Positions 46,074 through 54,541 of a stretch of DNA of 64,000 nt are shown here, one piece after another. The stretch lies in contig MCGO01000037.1 in assembly GCA_002104985.1 (NCBI GenBank), forward strand, positions 355,224 to 419,223, written 5' to 3'. Source of the DNA: Rhizoclosmatium globosum. Taxonomy: Eukaryota > Chytridiomycota > Chytridiomycetes > Chytridiales > Chytriomycetaceae. Made by a program: the position numbers and the translations under genes. Position 1 is the first letter of the stretch. Every line of letters begins with the position of its first letter. The notes under the pieces are model-generated. The model did not search any database. It saw only the letters and a list, made by a program, of their open reading frames with translations, and was not told where the DNA came from.

Positions 46074-47310
46074 TCACAATTTACTCTTCTCTTCTTTACT
46101 ACCAACCCCATCCTTTCCATCAAAAGGAAACTCCTTCCTCCAATGCCTCGCAATCTCTTCCCTCGTACAAACCCAAACCCCTTCCTTCCCCGCAACATAC
46201 TCCATAAACATTTTCAAAGCCACAATCCGCCCCGGCTTCCCCAAAATCCGACAATGCATCCCGACATTCATCATCTTCGGGCTACCCTGCTTCCTACCTT
46301 CCTCATACAACACATCAAACGTGTTTTTCAGGTACTCAAAGAAGGCAGTGGGAGATGTGAAGCCCGGCGGGACACAGAACTTCATGTCGTTGGAGTCGAG
46401 GGTGTATGGGATGACGAGGTGGTCTTTGTGTGTTGGGGTAGGGTGGTAATACGGGAGATCGTCGTTGTACGCGTCGGAGTCGTAGAGGAGGGGGAGGTTT
46501 AGGCGGGCGAATTCTTGGAGGACGATTTTGCGGGAGGAGGGGGAGATTCGGCCAGTGTACCAGCCGACGGGGGGTTTTCCGATCGCGGTTGTGATTGCTT
46601 TTAGTGCGGAGTGGACGTGTTGGCGTTCTTGGGATTCGGTTAGGGTGTTGTAGTTTATCCATCTGTTTTGTTTGGAGACAGAGTTAGTCTAAACTTCGTG
46701 CCTGTAGGATAAAATACCGGTAATTGTGGGAGGCAATTTCGTGCCCTTCTTTCGCCATGACTTGAACAGGCAAAGGATTCAACTCAACAGCTCTGCCGAC
46801 TGCATAACACGTAAATTTCCACCCGCGTTCCTTGAAGAGTTGCATGATGCGCCAGACTCCAACACGAGACCCGTATTCGTATTGAGTTTCCATGTTTGGA
46901 TCACGGTTTGGTTGAGGTTGAGATCCAGGCGTCTTAAAATTAGCGAATGAAATTGAATCAGTTGTGAGGTTGATTTTAGATAGTAGATGGAATCGTAGGA
47001 ATGCACCTCGTTGAGAAAGACTTCGGAGTGAGTGTCTCCATTGTCGGGAGTATTTTCGCCACCTTCTTCGTACTGGTTAGTTTAAGTTAAGTTAGTTAAT
47101 ATTGTCATTGATGTAGTAGAGGGCAAGGAAGGTGAGATATCTGTTGGCAGTGGGATGAGCGCATGAATCGCCACCTCACTGCTAGACACCACAGCACATC
47201 AACCAAGTACATACATTCAGCACAAATGATATGGCAATAAATGCACCATTCGGCCATCGCGGGTTAGGAGTGTTGGGGCCATAGCCAAGCAGGTCGCGTT
47301 TTTCAAACAT
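46074..47310 (-). CDS. puuE: Allantoinase, PuuE type (polysaccharide-deacetylase fold)
   Basis: Hydrolyses allantoin to allantoate by the cofactor-free NodB-like route first described in Pseudomonas. Four exons (47215-47310, 47007-47072, 46718-46932, 46074-46662), 321 residues, no frame breaks. Family strings in order: LLGYGPNTPNPRWPNGA, FVLNYEEGGENTPDNGD, SEVFLNE, YEYGSRVGVWRIM, HEIASHNYRW, a GWYTGRISPSSR stretch, YDSDAYNDDLPYY, YTLDSNDMKF and MMNVGMHCRILGKPGR. Intron 1 is the longest (142 bp). Divergent from the HIU hydrolase, with start codons only 12 bp apart. Confidence 0.93.
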
Positions 47311-47322
47311 CTTTTCAATTGG
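47311..47322. promoter_or_regulatory. 12-bp gap between divergent start codons of allantoinase and HIU hydrolase
   Basis: The two ATGs face away from each other across 12 bp. Each gene's 5' UTR and promoter must therefore overlap the other's first exon, or transcription must start almost at the ATG. Co-regulation is likely. Confidence 0.5.
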
Positions 47323-47685
47323 ATGACACAAGTTGTAACCATCTCAACGCACGTACTAAACACTGCGACGGGAAAGCCGCAGAAGGGCGTCCCAGTCAAG
47401 TTGGAGGTACTCACGGGCAATGGCAGCACATGGGACCAAGTGTCCGCCGAGTCAATTGAAACCAACTCAGACGGCCGAATCGACTCGCCCTTCAAACACA
47501 CTTTGGCCGTGAACGAGAACACTGCCACGTTCAGACTTCGTTTTGAGACAAAGGATGCATCTGTCTTTTATCCGTACGTTGAGATTGTGTTTGTTGTGCA
47601 GAGAACAACTGGCGAGGACAAACAGCACTTGCACATTCCCCTTCTGCTGTCACCCTACGCTTACTCAACGTACCGCGGCTCTTGA
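47323..47685 (+). CDS. 5-hydroxyisourate hydrolase (transthyretin-like)
   Basis: Converts 5-hydroxyisourate, the uricase product, to OHCU. Intronless, 120 residues, the normal size. Diagnostic features: the N-terminal catalytic His in ISTHVLNTATGKP, Arg in TFRLRFETKD, and the C-terminal tetrapeptide YRGS that separates HIU hydrolases from transthyretins. No peroxisomal PTS2 is seen at the N-terminus; the C-terminal GS is not a PTS1. Its stop lies 9 bp from the stop of the convergent decarboxylase. Confidence 0.96.
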   Translation: MTQVVTISTHVLNTATGKPQKGVPVKLEVLTGNGSTWDQVSAESIETNSDGRIDSPFKHTLAVNENTATFRLRFETKDASVFYPYVEIVFVVQRTTGEDKQHLHIPLLLSPYAYSTYRGS

Positions 47686-47694
47686 CTACTTTAT

Positions 47695-48219
47695 TCAATT
47701 CTCACCTGCTCTACTTTCTGCCTTCAATAAACGATCCTGTGCAATCAACATCATGTGTGTGAGACCCGTAACGCGTTCCGTGTCGGCATCGCCGTCTCTG
47801 AGCCGCGCGTCCAAGACCGGCAGCAAGTCCTTCCTCGATCGTCCATTCACGAATTCGACGAGTCTGAATCCAAACTTGGCCTCGTATTCGGCGTTGATGC
47901 GGTCCAGCGAACGTGCGATTTCACGGGCCTCGGCGTCGGAGGCGGCGCCGGTGACTCGCTGTTCGGTGGCTGAACTCGGCGACAGGGTCGTCACCGCCGC
48001 GCCGAGTCGGGGATGCGCTGACAGAATCGACGCTGTTTCTTCGCGCGTGAATACTTTGTTGGAGAGCACGGCCGTCGTCGCTACTTCAATCACGTGCTTC
48101 CAGTCGCGGTACGGCCTTTGCGAGTACAGATAGTTTGCGAGGGGTGGTGCTGCTTCAAACAGGAAGTCAAGGGACGCGGTGAACTCACTCAGAGTGCAAG
48201 AGTTGTCTATTGCTTTCAT
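47695..48219 (-). CDS. URAD: OHCU decarboxylase (2-oxo-4-hydroxy-4-carboxy-5-ureidoimidazoline decarboxylase)
   Basis: Third step of urate breakdown, giving S-allantoin. Intronless, 174 residues. Family marks: YSQRPYRDWKHVIE at the start, catalytic His in ILSAHPRLG, SATEQRVTGAA, and a INAEYEAKFGFRLVEFVNGRS stretch. The ATG (48217-48219) overlaps the TGA of ATG6 (48216-48218) in the string AAATGAAAG on the same strand, so there is no space for a separate promoter. The N-terminal residues after this ATG align with the family, so a later start is unlikely. A possible reading is a dicistronic mRNA or a promoter inside the last ATG6 exon. Confidence 0.93.
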   Translation of the reverse strand: MKAIDNSCTLSEFTASLDFLFEAAPPLANYLYSQRPYRDWKHVIEVATTAVLSNKVFTREETASILSAHPRLGAAVTTLSPSSATEQRVTGAASDAEAREIARSLDRINAEYEAKFGFRLVEFVNGRSRKDLLPVLDARLRDGDADTERVTGLTHMMLIAQDRLLKAESRAGEN

Positions 48220-49767
48220 TTGGATGAAGATGAAGATGAAGACACACAGTACACCAACAACCACCTCAGATTCACTAACACATACTTGAGCCCCTTTGTC
48301 CACTCCTCGTCTGACTGTCCACCAAACTGAGGTACTTTGACGGATATATCGCCAATCTTATCTTTATGGATTCCATAAGGAAGTTTCAGTTTCGCGTCTC
48401 GTTGCTGAACATAGTCTCCAAGTTGTTGAATGCAGTTGAGGAATGCAACGAGTCCATGATCAAACCGTTTGTTCCAGTACAGTAGACTGGCAAAATTGGA
48501 GGAGCCATACAATTCGTATGCAGTCTTGTCATCAGTCGTCTTTTCAATACGTGAGAAAGAGCCCATGGGCACCAACTTGTACCTGTTTTGTCTGTTAGTT
48601 TCGCTTCAGAATGAATTGGATCTTGGCTATCACCCTTCAAAGATGAATCCTAGTTTTGTTGCTAGAATATCAAGTAACAACAAAGCTTGTCCCAGTGCAG
48701 CATTGATTTCATCCCACTCCACCTATTACAATATTTTATAATAGTTAGTACTAGTGTGTCGTGATCTTGAATGTTGACTCAACTGGTTGCGAAGGTAAAC
48801 GACCCAAACGGAATCCTAGAATATATGCGGTTAGAATATATCCTCCAACTTTCATCCATACAAATCAAAAGCATACCATTAATGGTTCCAAAAGGTCCAT
48901 CATGCCAAATCCGGAACGCATCGTTATACACATTTGTCTTTTCAAGCCTTTCCAACTGTCGAACCGCCGTTGCGTGTTTTAGTAGATACGAGTCCCGTTC
49001 CATCTCAATTTCCCTGCTCTCTTGCTGCAGTTTATTCACGTCTTGCCAATACTGTGCCTCCAACTCGTCAAGCTCTTTCATTTCCTGTTGCGCTGCTTCG
49101 AGATCTGCACGCACTTTCGCAGCTTCGCGTTCGAGTTGTTCGTATTCTGCGATGGCTTCCTGTTCCTGTTTCTGCGCTTCTTCAAGAGACAAAGCTTTGA
49201 TAACTGTTGCTGTGGCAGTGTTCTCGTCGAGTGACTGCAGATAGGCGACGTAGGCATCGCGCTCCTTCCTTGCTTCGGCGACCCGCGATTCGAGGCGCAG
49301 TTGGAGTTCGTCCGCGCAGGCCGAGCAGAGCGGGTGCGATGGCTGAGCGTTGTCGTCGGCCAACAACTCGCCGCTGCCCCGACCGCGACCGAGAACAAGT
49401 GCATCTTATTAATAATTGGGATCAGTCAATTAATAAAGAGAAGCGAAGGCGCCAAACCAGTCGTCGCATCGCCAAACTCAAATTGTTCAACTGTCGAAGC
49501 AAGGTTTAAGAGCCGCTCAGTCGTCTTTAACTTTGCACTCTGAGAAGTACCGCCACCGCTCTTGCTTCCCTTTGCTCCTGCTCCGAATGTCTCAGGAAGA
49601 ACAATGAACGAATCCTTGCCAGTAGTCGTTGCCTTCCCAAGCGATATGTCCCTGAAACTGATCACGCATCCCTCTAGTTAGTACTAGATCCACGCATGAA
49701 TCAAGCCAAAGTACCTCTCGTGCATCCGCAGATGACTCCCGCATTCAGTGCACATGAATCCACTCAT
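48216..49767 (-). CDS. ATG6: Beclin-1 / Vps30 / Atg6
   Basis: Subunit of the class III PI 3-kinase complexes for autophagy and vacuolar sorting. About six exons. A zinc-ribbon-like start MSGFMCTECGSHLRM is followed by the region ending HPLCSACADEL, a coiled coil (about 120-230; RLESRVAEARKERDAYV, DELEAQYWQDVNKL), and then the evolutionarily conserved domain: KTNVYNDAFRIWHDGPFGTI, FRLGRLPSQPVEW, LVPMGSFSRI, FDHGLVAFLNC and LKYVLVNLRWLLVY. The last residues are a Ser run encoded by a TCTTCA repeat. The 3' end overlaps URAD by two bases; the 5' end is 16 bp from the divergent GPCR start. Confidence 0.93.
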
Positions 49768-49783
49768 TTTGTCTCAAAAAGAA
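49768..49783. promoter_or_regulatory. 16-bp gap between divergent start codons of ATG6 and the class C GPCR
   Basis: The ATG6 start is at 49767 on the minus strand and the GPCR start at 49784 on the plus strand. Any promoter must extend into one or both coding regions. A later GPCR start would weaken this point, but the signal peptide begins here. Confidence 0.4.
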
Positions 49784-52700
49784 ATGTCACTCTACATCAA
49801 AAAGTGGAATGCCATCAACCTCATTGGACTCCTCGGGCTCTCCTTCTCACCGACAATATCAAGCCAACAAACAGTAGAACCCGCAAACATCGCCTTCCTC
49901 TTCCCCTACGCGATCAACGACCCTCAAATATCTCTCGACATCCGCGCAAACGACGCTGCCGCAGAACTCGCCGTCTCAGACTTCAACGCACAACACCCCT
50001 CCGTTCACTTCAACATCCTCAGAAAGAATATCTGGGACCCGGCGTACGCGACAAACTGGACACTCGTGGATTCAGGTGGATACGCAATCATCGAGACTGT
50101 GAATTTGACTAGGACGTATGAAGTTGTTGCCGCGTTTGGGGATTACTTGTCGTCTACTACGTTCTTTACGGCGGAGATGTTGTCGTATTTTGGGATTCCA
50201 ATGTGCGGCGCCACGCAGACGGATCCTTCGCTCAAGGATATGGTGAATATTCCGTATTTTATGAGGATGCAGAATGGTCAGGATTATGGAGAGTCTCTGG
50301 CTTTGCTTTTGACGGCTTGGAATGTCACGCGTCTCTCGGTTGTGATTGCTTCGGACACTTTGTCGACTGCTTGTAACGTTTCTTTTCAGAGACTTCAATA
50401 ACGTTGTATCTGATGGTATTTTGTTCAACAGATGGAACTGATATCCTCACATACTTGAAAACCTATAACATTACTGTACAAGCCCAAGTGTACCTTACGC
50501 CTCAAATGCAAGCATCTGGAGATTACTCGTTCCCTCTAGAGTCCCTTCAACAGTCCCAGTCAAGGTTTCATCAAATTCACAACTACCCTTCCTCCTCCAA
50601 TAACCCAACCCAAAACAGATACTTCTTCATCTGCGCAGACTCAACCCTCACAGCCGACTTCTACTACGCAGCCCGAGACGCCGGCATAACAGGATCAGGC
50701 GTCTTCGTATGGATGGGAATCAACCGCCCCTACGTCGGAACCATTGGCCAACAAACAGCGTTGTATGGGAACAACGCTATAAACGATTTACAAGGATTCA
50801 TGTGGCTCAAGAATGATTTGAAGGGGATGTTGGATCCGAGTGTGGTTGCGTTTACGGAGAGGTGGGGGAAATTGAATGTAGTGAATTCTACAAAGTTGAG
50901 TTGTTTTGTTTGTTTTTTACCTTGTTTTGCTTGGCTTTTTTGGGGGCTTTTGACTAATGTGTTTTACGGAATAAGGTATCCATTGACTTCGCAAGGAGGG
51001 TTGCCGTCGTATGTGAGACAGAGCTATGACTGTGCACAGATACTGATGACGGGATTAGTTCAGGTATGAGCCAATAACGTGCTGTTGTGTCGAATATTGA
51101 TTGCCACTGTTGCTTCAGGGATCTTTGAATATGCAGAAACCAATTTTGTCACTCGTTCAAGATATGTTCTACACATTGCCGAAGTTTCAGTCATTGAGTT
51201 GAGCAAAGGTTTCTCGATGCCGAGAACGACATACTAACTGTTTGCTCTAGACTACAGTGGTCTCCTTCACGACCCTATTTTGTTGTATCCAAAGGGTGGA
51301 AGCGGAAGTCTTTGGACGTGAGTTCTCAGGATTTAGAACACTTTCTCTAACCACTCTTCATCGCCAATCTGAAAGCCCCAAACTCGTCATTTCCATAAAC
51401 TCAACTGTGATGCAACAAAGCGATGAAATGATTGACCAGGCTTTTGGTAACAGCATCATAACGCTCTCCTTCAATGGACTAAACAAATTCCTCTAGCATT
51501 CGCAAAAATCGGAATCACAGCATCAAGCTACACCCTCCTCTCCACCCCCATCTTCCCCGGCGGCTCAAGCACACCACCAAACGACGGATCCCTTCCCATA
51601 ATCCCCGTCGAAATCTTAATCTCCCCCGATTCCCCACTCGCAACCTTGATCCGCGTGATGTCGTACATCGGCCACGCAACGTTCGCCTTCTTTACAGTAT
51701 TTTTCGGGATCCAGAAAATTCGTGGAGCTGCGTCACATCATTTCTTGTTTGGTGGGTTAGTCCTATGCGGCGCGGAGATGGTGTTTTTGTCGATGCGGTA
51801 TTGGGGAGGAAGGGTTACGACTGAAGGATGTGTGGTGCAGAGGTTTTTGTTGCCGATTGGGTATGCGCTTGCGTTTGGGTGAGTTTGGGAGTTAGGATTT
51901 GGTTTGGTTTTTTTTTTTTTGTACTGACAAGATTTTGTAGATGTGTGCTTGCGAAACTTCATCATGCGTCGACGTGTTTGGAGAATAAGTTTGAAAGGGT
52001 TCGTGGGGTGTCGAGTGTTGCGGTTTTGGGGTGGGTTGCAGGGTTTGTTGTTCCGAATATTGCGATTGCTGCTGCGTATGTTAATTATGCGACGGTTGTT
52101 TCTGTTACGCCTAGTATTATATCGTTTTATTATGTAAGGCTTGCTTACCAGTGGTGATTATGTGAGCTGATCTTTGGATGTCTGAACAGGTGTGTTCATC
52201 CACTAAGGATGACCCGAATTACGCGGATAATTTGACTTATGGATTATATGCAGTTGATGGATTATTGGCTTTGACATGCGCCTTCTATTCACAACAGTTG
52301 AGAAAAGAGAGGGACTTAAAATTGTTAGACATCTTGTGTAAAGTGAGTTCATTTATATTAGATACTAAGTTATTAAAAAATACAGTTTGGTGTTCTTGCT
52401 GGAGCTACAATGATTGCCATTCCCTTCTTGTCGAACGATGTCCTATTGCCTCAAATTCTGAGAGTAAGTAATGAATGAGACTATTTCCTCAGAATTAATC
52501 GGGTTTTGCTTCAAGGCTATTATTTCTTGGCTTTTGGCAATTTCCACTTTGGTTCTGATTTTCGGACCCAACCTCGTTTATGTTGTGCTGGGAAAACGTG
52601 ATCCAACACTCAAAACAAAAGCTGACGAATCAGCGAATGATTTGGATATCAAGTCTGGAATAAATAGTGATGATGGGGGAAAGGGATTAAAACTTGGGGC

Positions 52701-53259
52701 CTTGAGTCTCGTGAATGCAGTTCGTTGTCACATATTTGTTTTCATATTCCTGACACATTTTATGAAGGGATCGGTCCATTATCAAGTCCGCACTTCTTTT
52801 GGATGGAATGAATTGAGGCCTGCTGAAATGATCGTACATGCTAGAAAGAAACTGGTTGGATTCACACTTGTGGAGGTTGAGTTGTTCTTCACAACAGTCA
52901 CAACGTTTAATCATTTGTCTTTATCCAACATATAGGAGAATGGAATGGTCAACACATTCACAATCTCAAAAATGTTTGGAGACGAGTATTTAGCTGAAGG
53001 ACTTGGAGGATTCACCACAATGCCAGCCTCAAAGTCTGAAGGAAAGCAAGATTCTGCGGGCGGTGTTGAGGACGAAGAAGGTGATAATGAGCAGGACCGG
53101 ATTTTAACCATCACGACTACCACACATTCTGTGAGGATTGTCACGGACTCGACCGGGCAGACGGCGAATATTCGTCAACAGCTTTTGAATACACGTGATG
53201 AAAAGTCTAGTGCGGCTGGTTCGATGAATCCGAGCGTTGAGGAGCGGTCTGCAAAGTGA
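49784..53259 (+). CDS. Class C (GABA-B / metabotropic glutamate-like) seven-transmembrane receptor
   Basis: Surface receptor with a periplasmic-binding-type ectodomain. Start MSLYIKKWNAINLIGLLGL is a signal peptide; ligand-binding strings follow (ANIAFLFPYAIN, AAFGDYLSSTTFFTAEMLSYFGIP and YFMRMQNGQDYGESLALLL). About a dozen short introns occur. Seven hydrophobic helices begin near MSYIGHATFAFFTVFFG and include FLFGGLVLCGAEMVFL, FLLPIGYALAF, VLGWVAGFVVPNIAIAAAY, DGLLALTCAFY, FGVLAGATMIAIPFL and SWLLAISTLVLIFGPNLVY. A cytoplasmic tail of about 180 residues ends acidic and Thr-rich. The ligand is unknown. Chytrids and other early fungi carry such receptors; most Dikarya lack them. Confidence 0.85.
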
Positions 53260-53441
53260 GGATATGGAATGTTTCCATACCGTTATTTCTTCAATAACTT
53301 CCGTTTTGAAAAAAAAATACTTCCTTAAAATTGTCGCCGAATGATTCCTATTGTTATCAAATTATTACTTTGTTTGGGTTGGGTTGAGTGTTTCAGACTC
53401 ACAAAGCCGCCCTTATCTCCACATTAAATTTACCCACCAAA

Positions 53442-53725
53442 ATGCTGAATGTCACCAACCGACTCCTTCCTGCTGCCGCTGCCGCCTATGGTATTCATTA
53501 AGATTCCACAAACCGTTTGAACCCCTCATCATCTTTCGCTCGGCAGTCACAACCAAGGCACTGCAGACAATCTACCCAAAACGAATCGCCACAGCTGCCG
53601 CCACAAACCCGTCCGGAAGCTCAAATCCGTACCTTCCAAGTCTGCAGAATCTGCGCACTCTGATTGAATCCCAAAACATTGTTGCATCGAAACGGTTCTC
53701 GTTTGAGATGGTGTATGGGATATGA
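53442..53725 (+). CDS. Small orphan protein, 75 residues, possibly mitochondrial
   Basis: Two exons (53442-53490 and 53547-53725) splice in frame across a 56-bp intron. The N-terminus MLNVTNRLLPAAAAAY, then KALQTIYPKRIA, is Ala/Leu/Arg-rich without acids, like a mitochondrial targeting peptide. The C-terminal part has LPSLQNLRTLIES. I do not recognise the family. The clean splice, stop and compact spacing make it a believable gene, but no homology supports it. Confidence 0.5.
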
Positions 53726-53987
53726 CAGACTGACAGACACACATTGTTACTCTCCTCACTTTGCATTTCAAACCGTGAATAGAATCTATGAATAAAGCAA
53801 TCCTATTAGACCTGAAGTAACAGTCCACTTGAAGCCTGGTGCCCGTAAATAGTCTCGCGCCACCCAAATCCGCCAAAGATCGACAAAATAAACAATAAAT
53901 TAAACGAGGGTTAACTCCGCGCCACCCAGAGTCCAATCGAATTCAACGCGTCTCCCTTGAAAAAGGCAGAGGAAATCCAGGACAGTA

Positions 53988-54315
53988 ATGCCACCCACAT
54001 CAGAAAACACGTCAAAGCGATACCAACAACCCAGAATGCCTCTCATGCAACAGTTTGGTAGATTTGTTGTCCCATTCGCCCTAGGCACTTTTGGTAAGTC
54101 CAAGCCTTTGGTATTACTATTCCTTGATGTGGAAGCTGATTCCCTGTTATGAAGTTGCAATCGAAGGACATGCATGGATTGTCGCGCGGCATCAGGTTCC
54201 ATCGAATTCTCCACACCAAACTATATCGGAACAAGTGTCCGAAGTGGTACAAGGAACTGTGAGATTGCTGGAGGAAGCTCATGAGCGGTATCATGGAGTC
54301 GTGAACGTTGTTTAA
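53988..54315 (+). CDS. Small orphan protein, 88 residues
   Basis: Two exons (53988-54093 and 54155-54315) joined across a 61-bp intron with frame kept. The N-terminus is basic and polar (SENTSKRYQQPRMP). A single moderately hydrophobic stretch FVVPFALGTFVAI follows, then a helical tail (ISEQVSEVVQGTVRLLEE). It may be a one-pass membrane protein, perhaps mitochondrial. Not recognised. Convergent with UBA1. Confidence 0.5.
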
Positions 54316-54541
54316 GCATTATTCCCTTCTGAACGCATCTTTATCTATTTAAGTTACTTCTTTGTGTAGTTATTTTATAAATTGATCTCATATTACACAA
54401 GTGTCGTCTTGGACTGGAATGACCTGAACGATAACCCATGTGTTTCCAAAGATTCATGTCCCTGTCTGATCAATGTCACGTATAATCAGTTTATTTCCCA
54501 AGAGTGTATAATTTCACCAGATGCATGTTCAAACCAACTAC

